Source of the DNA: Sphingobacteriia bacterium
Lineage (GTDB): Bacteria > Bacteroidota > Bacteroidia > Chitinophagales > Chitinophagaceae
NCBI GenBank assembly: GCA_017304675.1
Contig: JAFKLS010000018.1
Location: 1 to 64,000 of the forward strand
Reading direction: 5' to 3'
Length of the DNA stretch: 64,000 nt
Position numbers and translations under genes: made by a program. Shown one piece after another: positions 25,112 through 34,899 of the stretch. The notes beneath the pieces are model-generated. The model was not told the origin of the DNA and made no database searches. It worked only from the letters and a program-made list of their open reading frames with translations. Positions within the stretch are counted from its first letter, which is position 1, and each line of letters starts with the position of its first letter.

Positions 25112-26014
25112 TTACACTAATTTAGTCTCAATTTGCAATAATAATTCAGGTAATGTATTCCTGTTTGATGGCCTGTTTATTTTATAAGTGGCTGTATTTT
25201 TTATAAGGTGGTTTACGAACGAGAAAAGTATGTTCCTTTTTTTCATCGAAGTCAGTTGCAAAGGGCGATAAACATTTTTTTGTATTTCATCAAAAGCTTG
25301 CAGCGCAGTTAACGGATTAATGTGCACTCCATCTCCCAAATTATTTTGTTCTAAAACAAAAATTTGCTTTATCAATTGAGGCTGAGTAAAAAAATTAGCG
25401 TGAAAAAAATTAGCATATTTGGGCAATTCAGGTCTTAAACGTTTTTCTTCATCAACCATCATCAATCCGTTTTTTTCAAAACTATCCTCCCATAACTTAA
25501 TCATCGGGTAGCTGGGTACTGCAGTAACAGAACCATCTGGTTGCTGTTGCAATACACAAACATCATCAGTAAATACTCTATATCCCTTCTGTTGTAAAGC
25601 CGTTATAGTTGTGGACTTACCGGCACCACTTGCACCACAGAATAACGCCACGCCTTTCTCATAAAAAATACCAGACGCATGTAAGGGTATTAGATTGCGT
25701 TGGTATAAGATTGCTGCAAAAGCATTGCTTAAAGCAAAAAGCCGAACGCTTTTTTCATCTCCATCCGGTAAAGGCTCTATTATGATTTCATTGCCACGCG
25801 CTGCATAATAATTAGCCACGTTTAAAAATTTCAATAAGTACTCGTTAGGACTAATGGAAACCCTAACCTTATGTACTACGCCATCACCGGTCAGAGCTTC
25901 TGGTGTTTTACCCAAACGTATAGTAACATCCTGTTCTTCAAACACATAGGGTAATAGTTCAGGAAATTCCATTTCGCTTGCCACCAATAATCCATAAGCC
26001 CAGTAATGATACAT
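25112..26014 (-). CDS. HPr-kinase-like lasso peptide kinase
   Basis: 300 aa. The HPr kinase fold without the N-terminal DRTGG-type domain. LHAS (111-114) precedes the P-loop GASGAGKS (127-134), and DD at 150-151 is the catalytic acidic pair seen in the family. In paeninodin-like lasso clusters, such kinases phosphorylate the C-terminal Ser of the peptide. The precursor 0.9 kb away ends in Ser, which fits. It is co-transcribed with the sulfotransferase and divergent from the GNAT gene. Confidence 0.85.
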   Translation of the reverse strand: MYHYWAYGLLVASEMEFPELLPYVFEEQDVTIRLGKTPEALTGDGVVHKVRVSISPNEYLLKFLNVANYYAARGNEIIIEPLPDGDEKSVRLFALSNAFAAILYQRNLIPLHASGIFYEKGVALFCGASGAGKSTTITALQQKGYRVFTDDVCVLQQQPDGSVTAVPSYPMIKLWEDSFEKNGLMMVDEEKRLRPELPKYANFFHANFFTQPQLIKQIFVLEQNNLGDGVHINPLTALQAFDEIQKNVYRPLQLTSMKKRNILFSFVNHLIKNTATYKINRPSNRNTLPELLLQIETKLV

Positions 26015-26076
26015 AAATAAATATTATTAACTAATTTTAATAAGATAAGCAAATTAGAGAGTGTTCAACAAATATA

Positions 26077-26544
26077 TTGATGAATCATATATCATTACAA
26101 CCATTTAAACAATCACACCTGCCATTCCTTGAAAAATTGTATTACAGCACAAGAGAAGAGGAACTAAGCCGAACTAATTGGTCAGAGCAGCAGAAGCAAC
26201 AATTTGCATTAATGCAGTTTTTAGCTCAGAAAACAGGGTATGAAAAAAAATTCCCCAATGGGTTAGAGCAAATCATTTATTTTAAAAAAATACCTATCGG
26301 CCGGTTATACATCAACGAAACAGAGAACAGCATACATATTATTGATATTTCTTTATTACCACAGTATCAAAACAAAGGCATCGGTACATTTTTGTTGCAT
26401 CAATTGATAAACACTGCAAGAAAATCTCATAGATCAATCACACTACAAGTTATTAAAACAAACCACGCTAAAAATTTATATGCAAGGGCTGGTTTTGTAA
26501 CCATTAGCAACGATGGTGCAAGAGATTATATGGAATGCCGGTAA
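26077..26544 (+). CDS. GNAT-family N-acetyltransferase
   Basis: 155 aa. The acetyl-CoA-binding motif is LLPQYQNKGIGTFLLHQLI (about 92-110), with the typical strand IDISLLP before it and AKNLYARAGFV after it. It transfers an acetyl group, probably to an amine of a small molecule or peptide; the substrate is unknown. The methyltransferase gene follows 15 bp later. A link with the RiPP cluster is positional only. Confidence 0.82.
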   Translation: MMNHISLQPFKQSHLPFLEKLYYSTREEELSRTNWSEQQKQQFALMQFLAQKTGYEKKFPNGLEQIIYFKKIPIGRLYINETENSIHIIDISLLPQYQNKGIGTFLLHQLINTARKSHRSITLQVIKTNHAKNLYARAGFVTISNDGARDYMECR

Positions 26545-26559
26545 TTAAATAAAAAAAGT

Positions 26560-27606
26560 ATGACGGGAAATAATTTCACCCACCAGCTAAAAGTATATAC
26601 ACAACTTTTGCTAGATGAAGAAAGTAATTGGGGTGAACGCAGAGAATCGCTCCAACAAATACACCGCTTGTTTGCAGAATGCGGCGCTATGGATATGTTA
26701 CAGACGGATAATGCTACAGACAGAGAAGCCGTTTGGCTGGAAGGAGGCTATGCCGTATCGCCTTACTCTGCCGGTATGTGCCTCTTTGAAATTGTACGAA
26801 CACGCTTATTTGTATTAGGCCTAATTAATGCCATTACCGATTTGTTGCAATTACAAAAAGAAAGGCCGATACAGGTACTCGATGCAGGTTGTGGGCCTTA
26901 TGCATTATTAAGCTTATTGGCATCACTTTATTTTACTAAAGAGGAAGTTCAATTTCATTTGCTGGACATTCATAGAAGTAATATGCAAAGTGCCGGAAAG
27001 CTAATTGAATCTTTAGAACTGTCGGACAGATTTGACAGTTACCTGGTAGCAGATGCATGCACTTTTCAATGGCATCGGCAAAAGGATCTTAATATTGTTA
27101 TTGCAGAAACCATGCTCAATGGCTTACGCAAAGAGCCACAGGTAGCTCTTACCCTGCACCTGGCTCCGCAACTTTGTACAAACGGCATCTTCATACCTGA
27201 AAAAATAAGTGTGGATTGCAGGTGGCATGATAGTACCGGCCAGCAAAGAAAGCTGGAAGAAATGAATGAATTGGGTGATAACAGCATTCCTGATTATAGT
27301 CTCTTTGAAGAACAGTTGTGTAACGTACTCACCCTTACCAAAGATTCTGTTAAAGATTATTTTTTGCAGAGTCCTGTTGCCAAGGCGCTTATTCCGCTAC
27401 ATCATACCTCTCAAAAAGATCAGATCAGGCTGTATACCACTATAAATGTTTACAAACAATATATAATGCATCATCACGATTCCAGCTTAACAGCACCTAT
27501 AACTATTTCCCAACCAAATAAAAATCCTTTACAACCCGGTACCACAATAGATTTTTGGTATGCTATTGAAAATATGCCTGAAATAAAGTGGAAAGCATAT
27601 TCCTGA
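26560..27606 (+). CDS. SAM-dependent methyltransferase, PRMT-like
   Basis: 348 aa. Motif I VLDAGCGPYALLSLLAS (about 106-122) and motif II-like FHLLDIHRSNMQ (about 131-142) make a class I Rossmann methyltransferase. The later stretch IVIAETMLNGLRKEPQVALT with CTNGIFIPEKIS resembles the double-Glu loop region and following strand of protein arginine methyltransferases, but the second acidic residue and the THW loop were not clear. The C-terminal beta-rich part would fit a PRMT barrel. It is the last of the two plus-strand genes after the kinase; a tailoring role is inferred. Confidence 0.72.
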   Translation: MTGNNFTHQLKVYTQLLLDEESNWGERRESLQQIHRLFAECGAMDMLQTDNATDREAVWLEGGYAVSPYSAGMCLFEIVRTRLFVLGLINAITDLLQLQKERPIQVLDAGCGPYALLSLLASLYFTKEEVQFHLLDIHRSNMQSAGKLIESLELSDRFDSYLVADACTFQWHRQKDLNIVIAETMLNGLRKEPQVALTLHLAPQLCTNGIFIPEKISVDCRWHDSTGQQRKLEEMNELGDNSIPDYSLFEEQLCNVLTLTKDSVKDYFLQSPVAKALIPLHHTSQKDQIRLYTTINVYKQYIMHHHDSSLTAPITISQPNKNPLQPGTTIDFWYAIENMPEIKWKAYS

Positions 27607-27679
27607 TAAGGGAGAATTAGGTTACAGCCCTGAGTATGCTATGTAAACCCCGTTGCTTATCTTCTCTATATTTGTTAAT

Positions 27680-28579
27680 ATGATTACCGACATTTTTGTT
27701 AAGTTATTTACCAAAGATCCTACCATTAAAAGACACTTTGTAAAAAGTGTAAGTTGGCGTATCATGGGTTCTATTGATACGGCCATTCTCGGCTTTATTA
27801 TAACAGGTAAGCTCTCTGTAGGAGTGAAAATAGGCGGCCTTGAATTGCTTACAAAAATTATCTTATATTTCATTCATGAAAGGATATGGCACAGAGTATC
27901 CTTTGGATTGCCTGCATCTGCTAAACGTACGCAAAAAATTAATAAGAGGGAGCGCAACCTGTTTTACCAAAGCTTCATCATTACAAGAAAAGACAGAGAG
28001 CAACTAAACAATCATACTGCTTTTACCATTTGGCTTACCGGCTTACCGGGGTCAGGAAAATCAACAATTGCAGCAGCTCTGGATGAATGGTTTTACCAGC
28101 AAAAAATGCACTCTTATATTATTGATGGAGACAATACTCGTTTAGGTATTAACAGTGATTTAAATTTTACAAGAGAAGGAAGGCAGGAAAACATTCGTCG
28201 CGTGGCAGAAATATGCAAGTTATTTAATGATGCAGGAACCATTGTTGTTTCTTCTTTTATCTCTCCATTTGAAGAAGACAGGCAGCAGGCAAAAAACATT
28301 ATAGGTGAAAATAGTTTTATTGAAGTTTTTACAGATGCCTCTATACATACCTGTAAGCAGAGAGATAAAAAAGGTTTATACAAATTAGCAGAAGAAGGAA
28401 AGATAAAAAACTTTACAGGCATTAACAGCCCATATGAAAGGCCTTTGCAGGCAGATATACACTTGAACACTGACATATATACTCCGCAGGCATGCCTTAA
28501 CTTTATAGGAGAATGGCTAAGCAAGAATCATCTAAACGGTTCCGGCATATTCCAAAAAAATAAGACGGATAATGAATAA
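27680..28579 (+). CDS. cysC: DUF2061-fused APS kinase
   Basis: 299 aa from ATG 27680. The longer frame uses a TTG at 27653 and adds only nine residues. The N-terminal part (1-85, KRHFVKSVSWRIMGSIDTAI and following) is a DUF2061 membrane domain with two hydrophobic segments. The rest is APS kinase, with P-loop GLPGSGKST, the DGDNTRLGINSDLNFT substrate loop and ENIRRVAEICKLFNDAG. It makes PAPS from adenylyl sulfate, the donor that the sulfotransferase in this cluster needs. No ATP sulfurylase is in the window. Confidence 0.85.
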   Translation: MITDIFVKLFTKDPTIKRHFVKSVSWRIMGSIDTAILGFIITGKLSVGVKIGGLELLTKIILYFIHERIWHRVSFGLPASAKRTQKINKRERNLFYQSFIITRKDREQLNNHTAFTIWLTGLPGSGKSTIAAALDEWFYQQKMHSYIIDGDNTRLGINSDLNFTREGRQENIRRVAEICKLFNDAGTIVVSSFISPFEEDRQQAKNIIGENSFIEVFTDASIHTCKQRDKKGLYKLAEEGKIKNFTGINSPYERPLQADIHLNTDIYTPQACLNFIGEWLSKNHLNGSGIFQKNKTDNE

Positions 28580-28662
28580 ACATTTAGCAGTTTCAGGCAG
28601 GATGCTTGCCAGAAAGGGTTTTCTTCATTAACCTTCTATCCTTTTCTAAAATACAATTCTAC

Positions 28663-29286
28663 TTAGTTTGCTAATTCAAGCATCCCCAATTTCAGAGCAT
28701 TTATAACCAATCCTGCTCTTGATTTCACATCAAATTTTTTAAACAAAGACGATCGGTATTTATCAATTGTTTTAAAACTTAAGTTCATACTACATGCTAT
28801 TTGTTCATATGTAAGATCTGTAGAGGCTAATTTCAATAATTGTTTTTCCCTATCCGTAATGAAGAAAATGTCTTTCACCATAACTTTTTTTCGGGAGTGG
28901 CTCTTTATCTCCTTATCGGCAACACAGATTTTTGTTATTGATTCTTTAATAAGATCAATATCCCATAATTTAGAAAAATACCCGTCAGCGCCCAAGTTCA
29001 TTAACCTAGAAATGGTGATGCTATCTTCGTAAAAGGGCATTAATACAACTTTTACAAAAGGGTATTTTTTGTTTATCCATGCCAATGTTTCAATCCCGTT
29101 TTTTTGAGGCATCATAATATCAATCAAAACGAAATCTAACTGCATTGCATGCTGATTAAGCCCTTCAATAAAGCATATACCATTCTCGGCTTCCAACAAA
29201 CAATTAAACGCGCCTGTTTCTTCCAAGGATTGCTTTAATGCTTTTCTGAATACCGGTTGATTGTCTACAATAGCAAAATGAATCAT
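28663..29286 (-). CDS. LuxR-family response regulator with atypical receiver
   Basis: 207 aa. A receiver domain (1-120) with the phospho-acceptor Asp in FVLIDIMMP and the conserved Lys in YFSKLWD. A LuxR-type HTH follows (about 142-205, ITDREKQLLKLASTDLTYEQ then FKTIDKYRS). The Ser/Thr that couples phosphorylation to output after strand 4 is replaced: the motif reads VVLMPFYED where the family has V-x-x-L-S/T. It is divergent from the large-protein operon (225 bp apart) and may control it. No partner kinase adjoins it; the nearest is at 36224. Confidence 0.85.
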   Translation of the reverse strand: MIHFAIVDNQPVFRKALKQSLEETGAFNCLLEAENGICFIEGLNQHAMQLDFVLIDIMMPQKNGIETLAWINKKYPFVKVVLMPFYEDSITISRLMNLGADGYFSKLWDIDLIKESITKICVADKEIKSHSRKKVMVKDIFFITDREKQLLKLASTDLTYEQIACSMNLSFKTIDKYRSSLFKKFDVKSRAGLVINALKLGMLELAN

Positions 29287-29510
29287 GGTATATCGGATTT
29301 ATAAGATGAACATTCTTCAACAAAAGAAAGAAAGATCAATAGCCGGCAAGCAAGTAGAAATACCTGTTTTTGAAAACGGTTATTTACCCTCTACCTGTTT
29401 TTTCCCGTTTTGTCGTCTTTTGTATTGAAGAATTAAATGCCCAGGTTTTAAAAAAAGCTTAAAAAGTTTATCTCAACCCTTAATCACTAAAACAATTACA
29501 ATCTACCATT

Positions 29511-31262
29511 ATGAGCGCAAAAAAATCAAATTTATCTTCAGAAAAATATGGATATGACATGGTTGTATCCGTTACACAGGATTCACTGAATGATACATTA
29601 AAAAATTATCTGTCTGATTATAATGGGCAAGAGCTTATTCAGGTTTTTGAATTAGATGACAATGATAACATTCAATCAATTTCTTATACTGATTTTCTAA
29701 CCTCAATTGATAATACGGATATATTCAATATTCCAGACAAAGCGGACAAAGCAAATAGTGATGTAAAAAAGGTTAAAGAAAAAAGGCCCGAATTCTGTTT
29801 TGCATTCAAAGCAACAATGGGGATTCCGGAAAACATTGACCCGCTTTTAGCTCCCGATATTATTGTTTTAAGTAACGATAAAAGCTCGGTTCAATACCAA
29901 TTGTATTTTAAAGAATTTACTGTTGTTAAAATGACAAGAGGCGGCAAGTGGAGTAAATTTTCGCAGGAAGATGCTAAGCCATGGATTTTTTCTTTTATCA
30001 TTAATCTCGATTTAAGAGAAGACAATACAGATAACACTTTTAGCAGCTTACCAAAGCATGTTAGAGATAAGGTTAAAAACCTCAACCCAGATACAATGTT
30101 TAGTGTACAACAATTGTATTTGAATTTAAATACAGCCGGCTTGTCGGAAAAAACGCCTAAAATTGATAACATCGATCCGGCATCCTCTGTTGATTTATAT
30201 AATGCGCTTACCAAAATATTTTTGGGAACTTATTTTCAAACTCTAAAAAAGAAAGGAGATATTGTATTAGGCTATGGAATTAAACCTTCCAAATTTAACC
30301 CTCAACAAAGAAAGCCCTCTATTACACCTACCGATTTCAATTTTGAAATATGCCCATATCTCGATCATTCAGGCAATCCTATGCCTTCCAATAAAGGGTT
30401 ATATACTTTGAATTACCTGGTAATGACAGAGAATAGAAGGTTACATCCGCCGGTTCAGTTTGCATGGAACTGGATTGATGTATCGGAAAGAAAAAACAGC
30501 CATGGTGTTATGTCTATAAGGCGAGAAGTTTTTGCAAATTTTCTGAAAAAAGTATTATCACCGGCGCTAAACAAGATTAGTTTAAAACCATGGTGCAAGG
30601 TTGAGTCAAGATTTGCATTAAAGAATATTCTTTACAAATACAATTTTGAGGTTGACAACAATCCCCAACAATACGCTTATATAACCGATAGTACCGACAA
30701 AACGAAAATCCTTTCGTTCTCTTACAACCCGCCAAGAGCTTATGATGAAGCAGGGCTGGAAATAGGCTTACATGGCAATTTAGGTATAAAAAGTGCCGTG
30801 CAGTCTGATGTATATCTTATCGATAATATCATAAAGATTGTTTCTACCGTTAAGGTGAATATACATGTAAACTGTGGTGGCGCTGTTGCCGACGGCGATT
30901 ATGTAAAATTAAGAACCGAAAACAAATACCAGATAAGTGTATCTGACAAAGGAGATTTGGTTGTGACTTTAATAGATACCGATAAAAGTTTTAAAGATGA
31001 ATCGGATGCTGTAGATGCAGGTTTTTTCAGCAAAATTGCAAGCTTCGGCCAAATAACGGATTTAGCCCAAAATGTAAAAAATCATTTTATGAAAATGAAA
31101 GATTTTATGACCGGCTTCTCCGGAGATATTGAAAGAATACTAAACAACACAAATGTTTGGGTATTCCCCGGGAATAAAACTTTTGTCTTTAAAAATGTTT
31201 TATTCTCAGAACATCAAGACCTTATTTCTCATATCACATACTCCGATACCACTTCGAACTAA
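29511..31262 (+). CDS. P47/OrfX-like (possible TULIP) protein
   Basis: 583 aa, no signal peptide. The N-terminus KYGYDMVVSVTQDSLNDTLK resembles the opening G-W/Y-D-hydrophobic-V-x-x-x-x-x-x-x-N of clostridial P47 and OrfX proteins, lipid-binding TULIP-type partners of toxins. Similar proteins exist in fungi and scattered bacteria. The middle is beta-rich (YQLYFKEFTVVKMTRGGKWS) and the C-terminus has VWVFPGNKTFVFKNVLFSEH. I recognise it only from motif resemblance. The 1175-aa gene follows 36 bp on, and the two probably work together. Confidence 0.5.
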   Translation: MSAKKSNLSSEKYGYDMVVSVTQDSLNDTLKNYLSDYNGQELIQVFELDDNDNIQSISYTDFLTSIDNTDIFNIPDKADKANSDVKKVKEKRPEFCFAFKATMGIPENIDPLLAPDIIVLSNDKSSVQYQLYFKEFTVVKMTRGGKWSKFSQEDAKPWIFSFIINLDLREDNTDNTFSSLPKHVRDKVKNLNPDTMFSVQQLYLNLNTAGLSEKTPKIDNIDPASSVDLYNALTKIFLGTYFQTLKKKGDIVLGYGIKPSKFNPQQRKPSITPTDFNFEICPYLDHSGNPMPSNKGLYTLNYLVMTENRRLHPPVQFAWNWIDVSERKNSHGVMSIRREVFANFLKKVLSPALNKISLKPWCKVESRFALKNILYKYNFEVDNNPQQYAYITDSTDKTKILSFSYNPPRAYDEAGLEIGLHGNLGIKSAVQSDVYLIDNIIKIVSTVKVNIHVNCGGAVADGDYVKLRTENKYQISVSDKGDLVVTLIDTDKSFKDESDAVDAGFFSKIASFGQITDLAQNVKNHFMKMKDFMTGFSGDIERILNNTNVWVFPGNKTFVFKNVLFSEHQDLISHITYSDTTSN

Positions 31263-31298
31263 ATCATATACAATATAATTACTTAATAACAAGATACC

Positions 31299-34200
31299 AT
31301 GCCACTCAACATAACATTTTCATCTGAATTGATGACCAACTATAAACAATTTGAAGTTGCCAACCCTGAAAAGAAATTTAAAGTACTGGAGTCGGAAGCA
31401 GGAGATTCGTTGTTGTTCTCTTTAGGAACAGATAATGCTCTTTACCTGATAAAAGAAAATACAGCAGCAAGTTCTACAGGCTGGGAAAAAATAAACATCA
31501 GTAACATCGTTTGTAAAGATGGAAACAAAAAGTATCCCGTAAAAACTTTTGAAGTGGGCCAAAATGTGCTTACGAGAAAGATTACACTACTCATGGTTGT
31601 AACCAAGCAAAAAGAGGATCATGTTTATATTTCAGAAAACAATATTCCTAATGCACAATTAGGTCAAGATCAGCTTTCATGGACTTTATTAAAGTTTGAT
31701 GATATAAACAGAGAATCTGAATTTTCTCTGCAGGTATCCGGCATCTATGTTTCTGAAACTGCAAAGGGGCAGCTAATAGTAGTAGATGCGTTGAGAAATC
31801 CGGCAGATGCAGTGAAATATATTTACAGGTATTACATCGATCCCAAAAAATCAACTGGCAATTATTGGATTCCACAGGATGTAACCACAGATATGGAAGC
31901 CAATAAAATTGTTACTTGTATTGGTAGAAAAAACAAAGGGCGAGTTGATGGTATTTATACATTAGGAGAAATTAAAGGAATAAAAGAACTATTATACCAA
32001 CCAATTTACAATGCATATAGTAAAACAGGAGGCATAGCCCCCTCTTCCAGGTTATTGCTGCCACAAAAATCAACCCCAACAGCATTAGCAACATTACCAA
32101 CAAAGAACGGGTTATATACAGATCTTTTTGTGGCAGGGAAAGGGTCATTATATTATTTTCCGCATGACTCGCAAAATGATAATGACTCGGGAGTTTGCAT
32201 TTTTGAGCATGCTATATTTGATGATGTTACACATTTATTTGCAGACAGATCAAAAGACAATAAGATTATTGTATGGGGAGTTAACAGAGCAAAAAAACTA
32301 TTTTATATAACCTGCAAGGATGAAGAAATAACAAAAAAAACCGAATGGTCATTCCCGCTTCCTATTTTAAGTAATGTTCAGCAAATAACGCCATACATTA
32401 ACCAAAAATTAAATATTAATACTTTTTTTGCTCATACCGGAGAGAACAGGTTTATGAAAGCAGTTCAAAATCCGGTAACAACATTATGGAGTTATTATGC
32501 TATAACACTAGCACCCGACAAAGACACTAAAGCGGTAGCTTTTAATTCTTATACAACGCGAATAATAGTTGAAAAAGTAAACGGAGAGCCTGTTGAACAG
32601 GGTACAGAAATAAAGCTTAGTACCTATGCGCCTCAAAACGTTTATATAAACAATCAATATTATGTTTTAAATACCACTCCGCTATCCATTCCTTTAGATG
32701 AGTCGGGCACATTGAACATAGTAGAAAAAGCAGATTCCTTGAGAGCCACCTGTTTCAGGGTTCATGATGGAGAAAATATCATAGCAATAAATCCGATGTC
32801 GAAGCCTTTTGAAAAATTAAAAGCGCTTTCTACAAAAGATGGCTTAAGCAAGGCAATCATTAAAAACGATGAAGGCACAACAAAAAGAAGCTTAGTGAAA
32901 GATGGCATCACCGATAGAGAATTAAAGGCCGCCGCAGCCGCCATAAAAAAAATCCTGGATATTGAAGACACCTTGCCGGATGATGGATCAGTACAAAAAG
33001 CAGATCATTCAACCAGGAGAAGAAGCAAAGAAATGCCTGAACCGGAGTTGTTACTATCCGTTAATATTAAAGGAAATAGCATAGCTCTTGCTCAAAACAC
33101 AGCCATTCTTTCAAATATTAGTAAAGCCATTGAAGTGGCCGCAGGAGATGTTTACTGTTTTTTATTAAATGGAGCAGAGTATGCTATTAATTTCTTAAAA
33201 GATAAGATTAACGACACGTGGATTTTCTTATTAGAAATAGGAGGCGCCATTTATCGTTTCGTAATTGATTGTGCTGAAAAAGTTGCCGGGGCTATTGAAG
33301 TTATTTTTAATGCCATAAAAACCGCCATAAAAGACGTTATACAATATGCGAAGTTTTTATTTGACTGGCAGGATTGCATCCGAACAAAAGATGTAATGAA
33401 AAGTTTCTTTAATCTTCAGTTACAAGATAATATCAATACTATTAAGGGCACCAAGAAAGATATTGAAATAGGATTGAAAAAACTGAAAGACCAAATAGCA
33501 CTATTCGCCAATATTGAAAAAGATACATGGTCTCGCACTGCGCCGGAGTTAAATAAAACATTTATGGAAAGCGGGAATACCGAAGAAAAAAAATCGGTAA
33601 CAAGTTCTCCCGGTTCATTTTTAATGAATCATTTGAAAAACAATCTTGATAAGGCTACATTTCTCTCTTCAAGTAAAGGATTAATAAAAACAAGTATCAA
33701 TGCAATTGAAGACCTGATATCCATCATCACGAATGCATTGAGCAATCAGGGTTCTATTTTCTTGAATACGGTTTCACAAATTAAAAAAGAACTTCTTGAA
33801 GGTGGCAAGTTCAAGCAAATGTCAATATTAGACATTATAAAAAAACTGTTTGGCATTTTATCTTATACCATTTTAAACACAGCAGAAAATATCCTGGGTT
33901 TTTTGATTGATATTATTGTATTGGCATTGAGTACAGCGCTTGACATTTTGAACCAGCCAATTAAAATTCCCGTAATTTCTGATATTTTGGAAAAAGTAAT
34001 AGGGAAAGAAATTAATATATCATTACTTGATATCATTTTTATGGTAGTTGCTGTGCCCACAACAATTATTTACAAAATTGCAAAAGGGAAAGCACCCTTT
34101 ACAAAAGAAGATGGCTTCAGCCAAATAATCATCGATTCAAAAAGTTTTGAAGAAGTTAAGACCAAATTAACTGATAAAAATGCTGTTCATCCATTTGGCA

Positions 34201-34826
34201 TAGATGATAGCAGGAAAAAAGCTTCCGTTCCTTTAATAACTCCTTCTAAGGGTGTGCAAGAAGTGATCTTTTCAATCTGTCATTATTTTGCTGGTGCTGC
34301 TGCCATTTTAAGTGCGCCGATAGTTGCTGTTGCACAGTGTTTTGATAACACACCCCAAACCATCAGCGATATAGTATTTTATTTCAACATAGCCATCACT
34401 GTAGGAGAAGTTGTAGCCGATAAGTTTGCAGGACTACACGCTATTGACAATCCTACATTTAATACAATATCAACACTATTGTCAACAGTATCTTTAGCCA
34501 CAACAGTAACCTTTTTTGTATTAAAGAAAAAGTTTGTAGATAAGGACAATATTGAAAACTTTCAAATGTTTGTTGAAGGCGCAATAGCAGGTTTAAAAAT
34601 CATACCAATCGGCTATCATATATATGAGTTATCACAAAAGAAGAACACCAAAAACAGGAACCTGACAATACTAAATAATTGCAGCCAGATCAGTAAGAAT
34701 TTAAGTAAAATAACAAAGATCGGCGCCAAAAAAACTAATGGAAAGCCAAGGATAGTTTTAGCTGTTTCTTCAGGAGTACTTGTAGGCACATACGGTGTAT
34801 TACAAATAATTGTAGGCACCAATTAA
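31299..34826 (+). CDS. Large two-part protein: beta-rich propeller-like N-terminus and membrane-active helical C-terminus
   Basis: 1175 aa, no signal peptide. Residues 1-430 repeat Trp/Tyr-rich strands with short loops (for example DNALYLIKENT, DLFVAGKGSLYYFPHD, KIIVWGVNRAKKLFYIT), suggestive of a tectonin-like propeller. Residues about 590-1175 are helical and amphipathic to hydrophobic (IFLLEIGGAIYRFVIDCAEK, FAGAAAILSAPIVAVAQCF, a C-terminal SGVLVGTYGVLQIIVG). Similar helical regions appear in uncharacterised fungal and bacterial proteins in my memory. A pore-forming or membrane-binding role is inference. It follows the P47-like gene in an apparent operon and precedes a protease gene. Confidence 0.5.
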   Translation: MPLNITFSSELMTNYKQFEVANPEKKFKVLESEAGDSLLFSLGTDNALYLIKENTAASSTGWEKINISNIVCKDGNKKYPVKTFEVGQNVLTRKITLLMVVTKQKEDHVYISENNIPNAQLGQDQLSWTLLKFDDINRESEFSLQVSGIYVSETAKGQLIVVDALRNPADAVKYIYRYYIDPKKSTGNYWIPQDVTTDMEANKIVTCIGRKNKGRVDGIYTLGEIKGIKELLYQPIYNAYSKTGGIAPSSRLLLPQKSTPTALATLPTKNGLYTDLFVAGKGSLYYFPHDSQNDNDSGVCIFEHAIFDDVTHLFADRSKDNKIIVWGVNRAKKLFYITCKDEEITKKTEWSFPLPILSNVQQITPYINQKLNINTFFAHTGENRFMKAVQNPVTTLWSYYAITLAPDKDTKAVAFNSYTTRIIVEKVNGEPVEQGTEIKLSTYAPQNVYINNQYYVLNTTPLSIPLDESGTLNIVEKADSLRATCFRVHDGENIIAINPMSKPFEKLKALSTKDGLSKAIIKNDEGTTKRSLVKDGITDRELKAAAAAIKKILDIEDTLPDDGSVQKADHSTRRRSKEMPEPELLLSVNIKGNSIALAQNTAILSNISKAIEVAAGDVYCFLLNGAEYAINFLKDKINDTWIFLLEIGGAIYRFVIDCAEKVAGAIEVIFNAIKTAIKDVIQYAKFLFDWQDCIRTKDVMKSFFNLQLQDNINTIKGTKKDIEIGLKKLKDQIALFANIEKDTWSRTAPELNKTFMESGNTEEKKSVTSSPGSFLMNHLKNNLDKATFLSSSKGLIKTSINAIEDLISIITNALSNQGSIFLNTVSQIKKELLEGGKFKQMSILDIIKKLFGILSYTILNTAENILGFLIDIIVLALSTALDILNQPIKIPVISDILEKVIGKEINISLLDIIFMVVAVPTTIIYKIAKGKAPFTKEDGFSQIIIDSKSFEEVKTKLTDKNAVHPFGIDDSRKKASVPLITPSKGVQEVIFSICHYFAGAAAILSAPIVAVAQCFDNTPQTISDIVFYFNIAITVGEVVADKFAGLHAIDNPTFNTISTLLSTVSLATTVTFFVLKKKFVDKDNIENFQMFVEGAIAGLKIIPIGYHIYELSQKKNTKNRNLTILNNCSQISKNLSKITKIGAKKTNGKPRIVLAVSSGVLVGTYGVLQIIVGTN

Positions 34827-34899
34827 GTTGGAAATTTATTGCTTGAAGTTTATACTATCCATCAAAAAAAAGTATTCATTTAATTACTGTGTGAAATAT

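Noticed and set aside
27667..27674. TATATTTG box before the APS kinase
   Set aside because: A perfect -7 match, but it ends 6 bp before the ATG and has no TTG at proper spacing; it would need leaderless translation.
28579..28662. Possible hairpin GGCAGGATGCTTGCC after the APS kinase
   Set aside because: Stem of only four pairs and no T-run; not supportable as a terminator.
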